Source: Roseococcus sp. (GTDB lineage Bacteria; Pseudomonadota; Alphaproteobacteria; Acetobacterales; Acetobacteraceae). Taken from it: a stretch of 45,627 nucleotides of DNA. Positions 38,015 through 45,493 of this stretch are shown piece by piece. Positions within the stretch are counted from its first letter, which is position 1. Every line of letters begins with the position of its first letter. The notes beneath the pieces are model-generated. The model was not told the DNA's origin. It did no database searches and worked only from the letters and a program-made list of their open reading frames with translations. Where the stretch lies: contig JAOAIK010000048.1 in NCBI GenBank assembly GCA_026414745.1, forward strand, positions 1-45,627, given 5' to 3'. A program made the translations under genes and the position numbers.

Positions 38015-38572
38015 TCAGGCCGCCGGATGGCCCGCGCCCGGGGAGGCCGGGCGCGGGATGGCGCGCCGCGCGGCGATCTCGCCGAGGCAGGCGGGCTCGC
38101 TGCGCCGCGCCATCCCCTGGGCGCGCGCCTGGGCATGGGCCACGCGCAGCGCCCCGCCCTCGGGATAGAGCACGAGATCGAGCTGACAGGCGGGGGTGGC
38201 ATAGAGCCAGACCTGCGCACCCCCCTCCTCCCGGCGCAGCGCGGGCGGACCCAGGCGGGCCAGGAGCTGCTCAGGCCGCGCCCCGATCAGGGCGGCGGCG
38301 CGCGCGGGCGGCGGCTCGGGGGGGCCGGGGGGAGGCAGCGGGGGCAGGCCGCGCGGACCGGGCGGCGACAGGGCCAAGCCCGCCCGCGACCGGGGCGGGG
38401 AGGCAGCGGGCGCACCGGGCAGGAAAGGCGCGGCGGGCGGCGGTGCGGCCTCGAACGGCCCGAGCACGGCGAGGCTTGCCCGGTGGCTGGCGAGCCAAGC
38501 CTGGCTGGCCAGGACCGGGTCCTCCCGCGCGCAGCCGGCAAGGCACAGCAGCGCCCAGGCAAGGCGCCGCAC
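38015..38572 (-). CDS. Proline-rich lipoprotein, hypothetical
   Basis: This 185-residue protein has a lipoprotein signal peptide with lipobox LCLAGC (cysteine at about 14). A Pro/Ala-rich middle (about 40-90) follows. The C-terminal domain, IGARPEQLLARLGPPALRRE then GAQVWLYATPACQLDLVLYP, resembles the fold of small outer-membrane assembly lipoproteins such as SmpA/BamE. That similarity is by eye. It is between the bactofilin gene (15 bp upstream) and the AEC transporter (1 bp downstream), all on the minus strand and probably one operon. Confidence 0.7.
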   Translation of the reverse strand: MRRLAWALLCLAGCAREDPVLASQAWLASHRASLAVLGPFEAAPPPAAPFLPGAPAASPPRSRAGLALSPPGPRGLPPLPPPGPPEPPPARAAALIGARPEQLLARLGPPALRREEGGAQVWLYATPACQLDLVLYPEGGALRVAHAQARAQGMARRSEPACLGEIAARRAIPRPASPGAGHPAA

Positions 38573-38586
38573 GGCAGGCCGGCGGC

Positions 38587-39147
38587 TCAGCCCTCGCCGG
38601 GCAGCATCTCCATGCTGCCCGTCATCGCCCCGCCCTCCTCCACCGAGAGCTTGCGGTAGCGCACCGTGCCCTTCACCTTGCCGCTGGCGCGGATCACGAG
38701 ATTGCCGCGCGCGGTGATGGTGCCGTCGAAAAGGCCCGCGATCTCGGCGTCCTCGACCTGCACCTCGCCGCGGAAAACGCCGGTGGGCCCCACGGCCAGC
38801 TCGGCCGCCTGGATCATCTGGCTCTCCACCGTCCCCTCGACCACCAGCCGTTCGGCGTCCGTCACCGTTCCCTGGAGGCTGATTCCCCGACCGACGACAA
38901 GGGTGCGCCGCTCATGCGCGCCTTCGGCGCGGGGGGGGCGCGGGGCGGCGCCGGGCGCCGGCGCGCCGGGGCGCGGGGCGGGCGGGGCGGAGGGCTTGGG
39001 CGGCAGCCCCACCGCCTGGCTGCCCGAGGGCGGCGGACGATAGGCGGGCACCGCGAGATCAGGGTCGCGGGCGGCGGGCACGCTCACCGATTCGGGCCCG
39101 GCGGCCGCGTCCGGCGCGTCCTCCTTCTTGCGGCCGAAGATGGACAT
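38587..39147 (-). CDS. Bactofilin (polymer-forming cytoskeletal protein)
   Basis: This 186-residue protein has a disordered Pro-rich N-terminus (residues 1-75) and a right-handed beta-helix core. The core shows repeats such as RTLVVGRGISLQGTVTDAER, VEGTVESQMIQAAELAVGPT, GVFRGEVQVEDAEIAGLFDG and GNLVIRASGKVKGTVRYRKL, the DUF583 bactofilin pattern. Bactofilins form filaments at the inner membrane and organise cell-wall or polysaccharide synthesis sites. The start is set by AAGGAG 7 bases before the ATG. A candidate promoter lies 48-75 bp upstream. Confidence 0.92.
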   Translation of the reverse strand: MSIFGRKKEDAPDAAAGPESVSVPAARDPDLAVPAYRPPPSGSQAVGLPPKPSAPPAPRPGAPAPGAAPRPPRAEGAHERRTLVVGRGISLQGTVTDAERLVVEGTVESQMIQAAELAVGPTGVFRGEVQVEDAEIAGLFDGTITARGNLVIRASGKVKGTVRYRKLSVEEGGAMTGSMEMLPGEG

Positions 39148-39194
39148 TCTGGCGCTCCTTCGAGGTCGAGACGGGAACAGGAGGTCAAGCGCGC

Positions 39195-39222
39195 GTTATA
39201 GCGCCGACCGGCCGGGCGGCAA
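39195..39222 (-). promoter_or_regulatory. Candidate bactofilin promoter
   Basis: On the minus strand, TTGCCG (39222-39217), a 16-bp spacer and TATAAC (39200-39195) form a good -35/-10 pair 48 bp upstream of the bactofilin ATG, inside the divergent region shared with the adenosine kinase gene. TATAAC is one of very few AT-rich hexamers in this region. Confidence 0.5.
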
Positions 39223-39314
39223 CGCCGAAACCTCCCGCCTGCGGCGGCGGCTTGCAATCCACGCCGGAGCGAATAACCCGCAGGGCTTCGATCACAACGG
39301 AACCCCGGCACCCC

Positions 39315-40295
39315 ATGACCGCCCCCACCCTCGACCTGCTCGGCATCGGCAACGCCATCGTGGATGTGCTCGCCCCCGCCGAGGACGGCTTCCTCGCCGC
39401 GCGCGGCCTCGCCAAGGGGGCGATGCGCCTCGTCGGGGCGGAGGAGGCGGAGGCGCTCTACGCCGCCATGCCCCCGGGGGTGGAGAGCTCCGGCGGTTCG
39501 GCCGCCAACACCTGCGCGGTGGCCGCGGCCCTGGGTGCGCGCGTCGGCTTCCTCGGCAAGGTGGCGAAGGACCAGCTCGGCGAGGTCTTCGCCCACGACA
39601 TCCGCGCCGTCGGCGTGCATTTTCCCACCGCACCCCTCGCGGGCGGCGCGCCCACCGCGCGCTGCCTCATCCTCGTCACGCCCGACGGGCAGAGGACGAT
39701 GAACACCTATCTCGGTGCCTGCGTCGCCTTCGGCGAGGCGGATGTGGACGCGGCCGAGGTGGCGCGCGCGAAGGTGGTCTATCTCGAGGGCTACCTGTTC
39801 GACCCGCCCGCCGCCCAGGCCGCCTTCCGCGCCGCCGCCCGCGCCGCCCATGCCGCCGGCCGGCAGGTGGCGCTGACCCTGTCGGACCCCTTCTGCGTGG
39901 GCCGCCACCGCGCCGCCTTCCGGGCGTTCGTGGCGGAGGAGACGGACATCCTCTTCGCCAACGAGGCGGAGATCCTCTCCCTCTACGAGACGGACGACTT
40001 CGAGACGGCGGCTGCCCTGGCCGCGAAGGACGTCGCCATCGCCGTGCTCACGCGCTCGGAGCGCGGCAGCGTGATCCTCGCGGCAGGGGAGCGCCATGTC
40101 GTCGCCGCCCAGCCGACGAAGGTCGTGGACACGACGGGCGCGGGCGACGCCTATGCCGCGGGCTTCCTGGCCGCCCATGCGCGCGGCCTGCCCTTGCCCG
40201 AATGCGGCCGCTGGGGAAGCATCGCGGCGGCCGAGGGGATCAGCCACTACGGCGCGCGCCCCCAGGCCGATCTGAAGGAGCTCGTCGCGCGATGA
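39315..40295 (+). CDS. PfkB-family kinase, adenosine kinase-like
   Basis: This 326-residue protein is a ribokinase/PfkB-family sugar or nucleoside kinase. It has the N-terminal substrate region DLLGIGNAIVDVL, GGSAANTCAVAAALG at 60-74, and the C-terminal signature VDTTGAGDAYAAGF with the catalytic base D278. It resembles the alphaproteobacterial adenosine kinase group, including YLEGYLFDPP and DPFCVGRHR. Adenosine from AhcY would be its likely substrate, giving AMP. Its stop overlaps the ATG of the next gene (ATGA at 40292). It is divergent from the bactofilin gene. Confidence 0.87.
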   Translation: MTAPTLDLLGIGNAIVDVLAPAEDGFLAARGLAKGAMRLVGAEEAEALYAAMPPGVESSGGSAANTCAVAAALGARVGFLGKVAKDQLGEVFAHDIRAVGVHFPTAPLAGGAPTARCLILVTPDGQRTMNTYLGACVAFGEADVDAAEVARAKVVYLEGYLFDPPAAQAAFRAAARAAHAAGRQVALTLSDPFCVGRHRAAFRAFVAEETDILFANEAEILSLYETDDFETAAALAAKDVAIAVLTRSERGSVILAAGERHVVAAQPTKVVDTTGAGDAYAAGFLAAHARGLPLPECGRWGSIAAAEGISHYGARPQADLKELVAR

Positions 40296-40308
40296 TCCGC
40301 CCCGCCCT
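40275..40308 (+). repeat. 34-bp exact direct repeat, left copy
   Basis: Bases 40275-40308 start AAGGAGCTCGTCGCGCGATG and continue to CGCCCT. They are repeated without change at 40835-40868, offset 560 bp. The repeat covers the last six codons of the kinase gene, its stop, and the first codons of the next gene (MIRPAL). It bounds a segment that contains the small gene at 40292. Confidence 0.95.
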
Positions 40309-40753
40309 CCTGCTGCTCGCGCCGATACTGTCGGCGATGCTGGTCCTGGTGCAGCCCGGGTTCGCACAATCGCCGTCGCGCCAGCCGCCCCAGGCCGGGA
40401 CGCCCCAGGAAACGCCGGCACAACGGCGCGCCTCCGGCGCTGCCGAAATCGAGGCGGCGCGGGCCGCGCGCGACCAATTGCGCGCCGCGCGTGACGCTGT
40501 AGAGCGCGGCCGACTGCGTGAAGCGAACGATCTGCTTGCTCGGGCGGAAGGCAATTACCCGGCACCTCGCGCGCCTTCGGCCGCAAGGGCCGGCGAACCT
40601 ATCCGAGGCATCGACATCATCCTGGAGGATGTTCCTAACGGCAACGTTGTCTTTCGGCAGTCTCGCGACGCGCTCGCCCGCGGTGACAGGACAACGGCTA
40701 TCTCGGCCATAGATGTGCTGATTGGGCGTCTCGATCGCGCGCTGGGGCAATGA
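40292..40753 (+). CDS. Small exported protein, hypothetical (paralogue/xenologue of the 40852 gene)
   Basis: This 153-residue protein has a signal peptide (LLAPILSAMLVLVQPGFAQS). The mature helical part contains ARAARDQLRAARDAVERGRL, REANDLLARAEGNYPAP and RAGEPIRGIDIILED, then GDRTTAISAIDVLIGRLDRA. It shares architecture and short blocks with the 40852 gene (ANxLLxRAE, ARAGEPxR, IDxxxxxLxxAL) but is otherwise well diverged. Its coding DNA is visibly lower in GC than the neighbours (about 63% in 40621-40680 by hand count). Function unknown. It is translationally coupled to the kinase gene through ATGA. Confidence 0.75.
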   Translation: MIRPALLLLAPILSAMLVLVQPGFAQSPSRQPPQAGTPQETPAQRRASGAAEIEAARAARDQLRAARDAVERGRLREANDLLARAEGNYPAPRAPSAARAGEPIRGIDIILEDVPNGNVVFRQSRDALARGDRTTAISAIDVLIGRLDRALGQ

Positions 40754-40834
40754 GGTCAGCCCTCAGCGCTTCCCGTACTTCGGCCGCTGTGACAGGGATT
40801 TGAAAGGCCTGCCAACCTCTGTCTGCAGCCCACA

Positions 40835-40868
40835 AAGGAGCTCGTCGCGCGATGATCCGCCCCGCCCT
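40835..40868 (+). repeat. 34-bp exact direct repeat, right copy
   Basis: This is identical to 40275-40308. Here the kinase codons (KELVAR plus stop) are a remnant with no kinase gene attached, lying after 81 bp of non-coding sequence. The remnant shows that the 40852 gene was once directly joined to the kinase gene, and that the 560-bp segment was added between them. Confidence 0.95.
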
Positions 40869-41328
40869 GCTGCTCGGCACGCTGCTGCTCGCCGCGCCCG
40901 CGCTCGCCCATCACGGCGAGCGCCACCCGCCCGCCAACGCGCTGGCCCAGGCGGATTCCATCCAGGAGCTGCAGCGCCAGCGCGCCCGGCCCGAGACGCC
41001 GCCTGGCGTCCAGGCCCAGCGCCGCGACGCCGAGGCCGCCGACGCGCTGGGCGAGGACGGCGCCCGTCGCCTGCTGGTCGCCGCGCGCGAGGCGGTGCAG
41101 GGGCGCCGCCTCGGCCAGGCGAACGAGCTGCTGGAGCGCGCCGAGGCCCGCATGCTCACCCGCGGCACCGCCCCGGCCCGCGCCGGGGAGCCGCTGCGCG
41201 CCGGCCCCATCGGCCACGCCGCCGCGGCGCGCGAGGCGCTGCTGCGCCGCGACGCCGCCGCCGCGCTGCGCGAGATCGACGCCGCGCTGGGCTTCTTCCC
41301 CGGCCCGCGCCAGGGCCGGCCGCGATGA
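40852..41328 (+). CDS. Small exported protein, hypothetical
   Basis: This 158-residue protein has a signal peptide (LLLGTLLLAAPALAHHGE). The mature part is helical: SIQELQRQRARPETPPGV, then LLVAAREAVQGRRLGQANEL, LERAEARM, ARAGEPLRAGPIGHAAAARE and AAAALREIDAALGF. It looks like a small TPR-like or helical-hairpin periplasmic protein, related to the preceding 40292 product. Normal high-GC codon use suggests that it is the resident copy. Its stop overlaps the next start (ATGA at 41325). Confidence 0.75.
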   Translation: MIRPALLLGTLLLAAPALAHHGERHPPANALAQADSIQELQRQRARPETPPGVQAQRRDAEAADALGEDGARRLLVAAREAVQGRRLGQANELLERAEARMLTRGTAPARAGEPLRAGPIGHAAAAREALLRRDAAAALREIDAALGFFPGPRQGRPR

Positions 41329-41798
41329 CCGCGCCGCCCCTGCCGGAGGCGCCCCCCGCCATCGCCGCGGCGGTGCGCGACTGGCTCGCGCGGTTCGCCG
41401 CCTGCGTGCGCGAGGTGGACTACCGCGCCGCCTACCCCTTCTGGCACCCGCGCATCATCGCCTTCGGCACCGTACAGACGCTGGTCGAGGGGCTCGAACC
41501 CTTCCGCGACCGGCAGTGGGAGAGCGTCTGGCCCCGAACGAGCGACTTCGCCTTCCGCCTGGACGCGACGCGCGTCCTGGCGAGCGCGGATGGCGGCATG
41601 GCGGTGGCCATCGCGCCCTTCACCTCCACCGGCTATCACCTCGACGGCACGCCCTTCGACCGGCCGGGGCGCGCCACGCTGATCCTCGTGCCCAACCCCG
41701 GCGAGGGCGAGAGGTGGCTCGCCGTGCACAGCCACATGTCGCTGGCCAAGGGGGTACCGGCGGACAGCCACGCGCAGCGGCCGGTGAAGGCGCGTTAG
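41325..41798 (+). CDS. SnoaL/NTF2-like domain protein, 3' end at an IS junction
   Basis: This 157-residue protein has the NTF2-like layout: helix AAAVRDWLARFAACVREVDY, the hydrophobic AAYPFWHPRIIAFGTVQTLV, QWESVWPRTSDFAFRL, then strands GGMAVAIAPFTSTGYHL, RATLILVPNP and WLAVHSHMSL. Such folds bind or isomerise small molecules. No catalytic assignment is possible. The last codons and the TAG stop (41796-41798) sit exactly at the end of the IS5-type remnant, so the original C-terminus may have been slightly different. It is coupled to the upstream gene by ATGA. Confidence 0.72.
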   Translation: MTAPPLPEAPPAIAAAVRDWLARFAACVREVDYRAAYPFWHPRIIAFGTVQTLVEGLEPFRDRQWESVWPRTSDFAFRLDATRVLASADGGMAVAIAPFTSTGYHLDGTPFDRPGRATLILVPNPGEGERWLAVHSHMSLAKGVPADSHAQRPVKAR

Positions 41799-42037
41799 GT
41801 CGTGAACCCGTAAACACGTGTCCAGAGGCGCGCGGCGGCGAGGGCGCCGGTTCCGGGCTCGTTCCGGGCGAGTGTGTCGACGCGCGTGGCGAGGCGGCGG
41901 AGGTGCTCGCGGCGGGTGAGGCATTGCTCCATCAGGTGGCGCTGACGGGACGCTGATCCCTGTGCCTGACGGCCGCGTGATGGGGACGTGGTCGCGGCCG
42001 CCTGCGCGCGGACCAGCGCGGGAGCGTTGCGCGCACG
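41795..42037 (-). mobile_element. IS5-family transposase remnant (C-terminal end and element terminus)
   Basis: On the minus strand the last 45 codons before TAA (41797-41795) read LTRREHLRRLATRVDTLARN, then GALAAARLWTRVYGFTT. This is the typical IS5-family C-terminus (RLKxxRRxATRYDKLAxN...LAAxRLWLRxYEST). The DNA end GGTCGTGAACCCGTAAACAC looks like an IS5-type terminus. The left junction is TTAG, matching the YTAR target of that family. Upstream codons decay into non-family sequence, and the element is cut at 42037/42038 by the IS66-type end. No DDE core remains. Confidence 0.6.
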
Positions 42038-42476
42038 GTAAGCGTCCCCTGTTGGCTCTCTTGGGGCGTGCTGCGGTGATCGGCTGACCTGTCTGGCGGC
42101 GGGGTGGCGGGTGTCTCCGCTGTCGCCTTGAGGCCTAAGGGGGGTTGGCGCCGGACGGTCGGTTGGACGAGGTGATCGGCGTTGTGGCGCGTCGTCGTCG
42201 CTGGACGCAGGAGCAGAAGCTGGCGCTGGTGGGGGAGGTGGCGCGGCCTGACCTGTCGGTCGCCGCGGTGGCCGATCGGCACGGGATGAGCCGGACCCTG
42301 CTGTTCGAGTGCCGTCGCCCGGTTCGCGACGGGACGATGCCGGGCATGGTGCGCGCACGGGCAAAGCGGTGGCGGCGGCGGTCGAAGTGGTGCTGTCGAA
42401 CGGCCGGATGCTGCGGGTCTCCGGGGCGATCGCGCCGGAGGTGCGGGGTCGGCTGGCGGCGGCGCTGGACGACTGA
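42038..42476 (+). mobile_element. IS66-family element remnant with frameshifted tnpA
   Basis: GTAAGCGTCCCCTGTTGGCT at 42038 has the GTAAGCG start of IS66-family inverted repeats. The frame from about 42145 encodes VVARRRRWTQEQKLALVGEV, then SVAAVADRHGMSRTLLFECR, the HTH of the IS66 accessory protein TnpA (OrfA). The usual C-terminus VEVVLSNGRMLRVSGAIAPE, then GRLAAALDD and stop, is present but in another frame (from about 42351 to 42476). An indel between about 42310 and 42350 therefore disrupts it. TnpB and TnpC are missing; the IS630 remnant begins directly after. Confidence 0.72.
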
Positions 42477-42487
42477 CACCCAGCGCT

Positions 42488-43540
42488 CTATGGCTTGATC
42501 TGTCGTGCCCACTCGAAGTCAGTGAGGGGGTGGATGCGGCTGGTCTCGGCGACGAGGCTATTCCAGGCGTCGCAACAGGCGTCGACCATGGCTCGCGTGC
42601 CGGGGAACAGCCGGCCCGACAGGTAACGGTCTCTGAGATCCTGCCAGACCCTCTTGATGGCGTTCAGCTCGGGCGAGGAGGGCGGAAGGTGAACGAGGGT
42701 GATGTTGTTCGGCCCTCGCAGATCGTTCGCGGTGTGCCAGCCGGCGTTGTCGATCGGCATCGCCGCGCGGGTGCCGGGCGACAGCTGCGAGGCGAGCTCC
42801 TCGAGCAACCGGTTCAACGCAGCGACGGAGACGTGGGTCAGCACCAGTGCGGCGCCGGTGTCGCGCGCGGGGCAGACAGCGCCAGCGATGTAGGCCGAGC
42901 GGTAGCGCTGGTCCTTGACCATCCGCGGCCGCATGCCGCGCTGAAACCAGCGGCGGACCATGCGGACCTTCTGTCCTACCCTGGCCTCGTCCTGGAACCA
43001 GACCTCGATGCGCTCGGCTTCGGGGTGGTCGGCCGCGATCTGCGAGAGCGCGGCGGCAGAGCCTTTTTTTGAACGCCTCCTGGGCGGCACGGTCCGTCCC
43101 GGCGTGCCGCGGCCGCGGCGTCTGCCAGGAAAGGTCAAGGTCGCGCATCAGCCGGCCCATGCCAGTCTCGCTGTAGGTCACGCCGAAGCGTTCCCGCACG
43201 ATCCGGCACAGGTCGACCAGCCGCCAGGTCGAGACGTCGTCCACCTCCGGGTCCGGCGCTTGCAGCACGATCGCCTTCAGCCTCGCCTGCCGGCCCTCCG
43301 TCAGCCGGCAGGGGCGGCCAGCGCCGCAATGGTCCGACAGCCCGCCAGGCCCTCCTCGGTTGTAGCGGATCCCCAGTCCCGCAGCGTCTGCCGGTCCATC
43401 CCAGCAATGCGCGCCGCCGCCTCCCGGCTCATGCCCTCCAGCGCCGCGGCGATCGCCAACAGACGCCGCGCCACACGCGGGTCGTCCTGGCCCCTGGCCA
43501 GCCGCCGGAGTTCAGCCGGCGGCACATCTTCTCGGATCAT
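42488..43540 (-). pseudogene. IS630-family transposase, broken by two frameshifts
   Basis: Three minus-strand frames make up one transposase. The first (43540 to about 43375) has the HTH: MIREDVPPAELRRLARGQDD, then EGMSREAAARIAGMDRQTLR. The second (about 43375-43071) continues with STWRLVDLCRIVRERFGVTY and LSWQTPRPRH. The third (about 43070-42488) has the DDE_3 core: D in VWFQDEARVG, D in MPIDNAGWH, and E in SPELNAIKRVWQDLRD. The first shift is a lost base near 43373 (DWVIRYN expected, now DWGSATT). The second is one extra A in an A7 run (43070-43064), where FKKG is expected. Catalytic residues are intact, but the gene is inactive as read. Confidence 0.85.
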
Positions 43541-43640
43541 CAGCGCCCGCAGGGTCCCTTCCAGGAAGCCATCCCCGCCGATGAATCACGTCCGACCGCT
43601 TCGGCTCAACCCAAAGGGTCAGCCCTTCGTGCGCGGGGTA

Positions 43641-43895
43641 TCAGGCCCGCGCCGTGGCGATGCCGGCAGCGAGCAGGCGCAGGCGCATCTCGGCGATGCG
43701 GCGATGAGCGGTGGCGCGGGAGGCGCCCGCGGCCGCGATCGCGATGGCGGGTGCAGCGGCAGAGAGGGCGGCACAGAGCGGACGGTCGCGCGGCGCGATG
43801 ACAAAGGCCGCGCGGTCGAGGTCGAGGCGGCGCTCGAGGTCAGCGACCGCGTCGCTGGGCTGGCCCCACCATGCGCCCAGCCTGGCCTTGGACAT
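43641..43895 (-). CDS. Short HTH protein or fragment (sigma-70 region 4-like)
   Basis: This 84-residue minus-strand frame looks coding, while the plus-strand frame over the same bases is low-complexity. It reads LGAWWGQPSDAVADLERRLD, then APRDRPLCAALSAA and AAAGASRATAHRRIAEMRLR ending LLAAGIATARA. The last 35 residues form a helix-turn-helix of the type A-x-GxSRATxHRRI found in sigma-70 region 4-like and phage regulatory proteins. The possible ATG at 43895 and the protease ATG at 43894 share the palindrome CATG. It may be a truncated remnant. The flanking 43541-43640 shows no gene; it is the outer part of the IS630 remnant. Confidence 0.4.
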   Translation of the reverse strand: MSKARLGAWWGQPSDAVADLERRLDLDRAAFVIAPRDRPLCAALSAAAPAIAIAAAGASRATAHRRIAEMRLRLLAAGIATARA

Positions 43896-44496
43896 GGGCC
43901 GGCTCGTCGGACGCTCGGCCGAGACGCTGGTGAATGGCCGCCCGGTCAGGGTCGCGTGGGAGCTGGCGCAGCCCGTCCATGACGATGCCGGCCTCTCCGT
44001 GCTGGGCGTCTGCGAGACGGATCCCGAGATGCCCGGCACCGCGCTGGTGTCGGTCAACGGGCCAATGGTGGCGGGCCGACCGGAACTCGCGCTCAGCACC
44101 GCCGCGCATGAGCTGGGGCATGTGCTGTTCGACGTGCCCTCGGCGCTGGGAGAGGCCGGCCGGCGGTTCCGGGCTGTGACCGCGCTGCCCGAGGCGCTGC
44201 TGGACCGGCACGCGGTGCTGTCCGAGCGGCGGGCCAACGAGTTCATGGGCGCGCTGCTGGTGCCGCCGGTGCCGCTGCATCTGCAGATGCTTGCCCACGC
44301 CCGTGACGAGGGGCTGCGCACCGTCCATGCGGCGCATCACGGGCGGCAGGGATCGCGCGTGCTGGCGCGGGGCAATCCGCGCGAAGCGGTGGAGGGCGTG
44401 GTGGCGGCCTTGGCCGGCGATTTCGGCGTGTCGGACGGCTTCATCCGGGTGCGGCTGGAGCGCTACCGGCTGGTGCAGGGAGGGCTGGTCTCGTGA
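43894..44496 (+). CDS. ImmA/IrrE-family metallopeptidase
   Basis: This 200-residue protein has the zinc metalloprotease motif H72-E-L-G-H76 (STAAHELGHVLFDV), and the third-ligand region ERRANEFMGALLVP follows about 40 residues later. In ImmA/IrrE systems the protease cleaves or is paired with an adjacent XRE repressor, derepressing mobile-element or stress genes. Here it overlaps the XRE gene by GTGA (44493-44496), which supports such pairing. The start at 43894 is chosen because upstream in-frame codons (from 43711) are Arg/Ala-rich and overlap the minus-strand HTH gene. ATG at 43798 is an alternative. GC is lower than in the core region. Confidence 0.85.
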   Translation: MGRLVGRSAETLVNGRPVRVAWELAQPVHDDAGLSVLGVCETDPEMPGTALVSVNGPMVAGRPELALSTAAHELGHVLFDVPSALGEAGRRFRAVTALPEALLDRHAVLSERRANEFMGALLVPPVPLHLQMLAHARDEGLRTVHAAHHGRQGSRVLARGNPREAVEGVVAALAGDFGVSDGFIRVRLERYRLVQGGLVS

Positions 44497-44774
44497 GCTT
44501 TGGCTCGGTGGTGCGCGAGAAGCGCCGGGCGCTGGCGATCAGCCTGAACGACTTCGCGGAGCGGCTCGGCGTGTCGCCGGCCTATTGGTCGCGCATCGAG
44601 CGCGACCAGGAGAAGCCGCCGCGCGATGACCTCATCGAGAAGGCGGCGGCTATCCTCGGCGTGCGGCTGGATGATCTGTTCGTGGAGGCCGAGCGGCTGC
44701 CACCCGACATGCGCAAGGACATGGCCAAGGTGGTGCAGGCCTATCGGCGGCTGCGGGCCGTCGGTCGGAGATAG
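44493..44774 (+). CDS. XRE-family HTH transcriptional regulator
   Basis: This 93-residue protein starts at GTG 44493 inside the protease stop. It is a Cro/C1-type HTH (residues about 7-62): VVREKRRALAISLNDFAERL, GVSPAYWSRIERDQEKPPRD and LIEKAAAILGVRLDDLFVEA. A short helical tail follows. It is the probable partner and substrate of the ImmA/IrrE protease, acting as repressor of this cassette. The following gene starts 2 bp after its stop. Confidence 0.9.
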   Translation: MSFGSVVREKRRALAISLNDFAERLGVSPAYWSRIERDQEKPPRDDLIEKAAAILGVRLDDLFVEAERLPPDMRKDMAKVVQAYRRLRAVGRR

Positions 44775-44776
44775 CT

Positions 44777-45460
44777 ATGGCCCCACGCGTTCTGCGCAAG
44801 CCCTGCTATGCCTTGGCCGAGATCTGCACGCGATGGGGCGTGACGGAGGCGGACCTGGCGAACTTCGCCATCAGCGGCGAGCTGACGTTGTCCGTCGTGG
44901 TCGCTGGCTTGCCCATCGAGGACGGCGAGGTCGAGGAGGTCGATGACGGACACTTCGTCGATATCCCTCATCGCCGCTATCGGTTCACCGGGACGCTGGA
45001 TCTCTGGCCGCAGCACGCCTGGGGCGTGATCATGAACGGCGCGGAGACCGTGATGGCGTTCAAGGTGGAGGCCGGGCAGTACCGCTCGGTGAGAGCCTCG
45101 AATGACGACGCGCCCGGTTTCATGGTGCCACGGGAACGGCTCGTCATGCGTCATGCCGAACTGGAACGGTTCGAAGCGGCACAGGCAGCGGCCGTGGAGA
45201 CGGCACAGGCAGTGCCGACACCCGCGGCGCCGGCCGGCCGGCGTGGCGCGCCGCCGCGCTACGATTGGGACGCGTTCTGGTGCGAGCTGGCGGTGATGTT
45301 GCAGGTCGAAGGAATGCCGCCGACGCAGGCGGCCGTCATCCGCCGCATGGAGGCCTGGTTCGCCGAGCGTGGGCAATTCCCGGATCCCAGCACGGTCAAG
45401 CGCAAGGTGGCGCTGCTGTGGCGGCATCACGCGGAGGCACTCGCCCGCCCCGCCGCGTGA
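44777..45460 (+). CDS. Unknown protein of the ImmA-XRE cassette
   Basis: This 227-residue protein has three parts. The N-terminal region (YALAEICTRWGVTEADLANF, then ISGELTLSVV) looks like a helix-turn-helix-like entry. The middle is beta-rich (HRRYRFTGTLDLWPQHAWGV). After an Ala/Pro linker (about 140-155) comes a C-terminal module: APPRYDWDAFWCELAVMLQV, GMPPTQAAVIRRMEAWFAER and PDPSTVKRKVALLWR. I recall such RYDWDxFW...TVxRxVxxLW modules from proteins of alphaproteobacterial mobile elements, but no function is known to me. It is in one operon with the XRE gene (2 bp apart). Confidence 0.75.
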   Translation: MAPRVLRKPCYALAEICTRWGVTEADLANFAISGELTLSVVVAGLPIEDGEVEEVDDGHFVDIPHRRYRFTGTLDLWPQHAWGVIMNGAETVMAFKVEAGQYRSVRASNDDAPGFMVPRERLVMRHAELERFEAAQAAAVETAQAVPTPAAPAGRRGAPPRYDWDAFWCELAVMLQVEGMPPTQAAVIRRMEAWFAERGQFPDPSTVKRKVALLWRHHAEALARPAA

Positions 45461-45493
45461 GACGCCCCGCGAAGCGCGCGGGTAGGACCTGGT

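Noticed and set aside
41799..42364. Long minus-strand frame of 189 codons over the IS remnants
   Set aside because: Only its last roughly 45 codons match IS5-type transposase; the rest is antisense to the IS66-type tnpA and not coding.
43711..43893. N-terminal extension of the ImmA-type protease
   Set aside because: The extra codons are Arg/Ala-rich low complexity, and the opposite strand encodes a better-looking HTH frame over the same bases.
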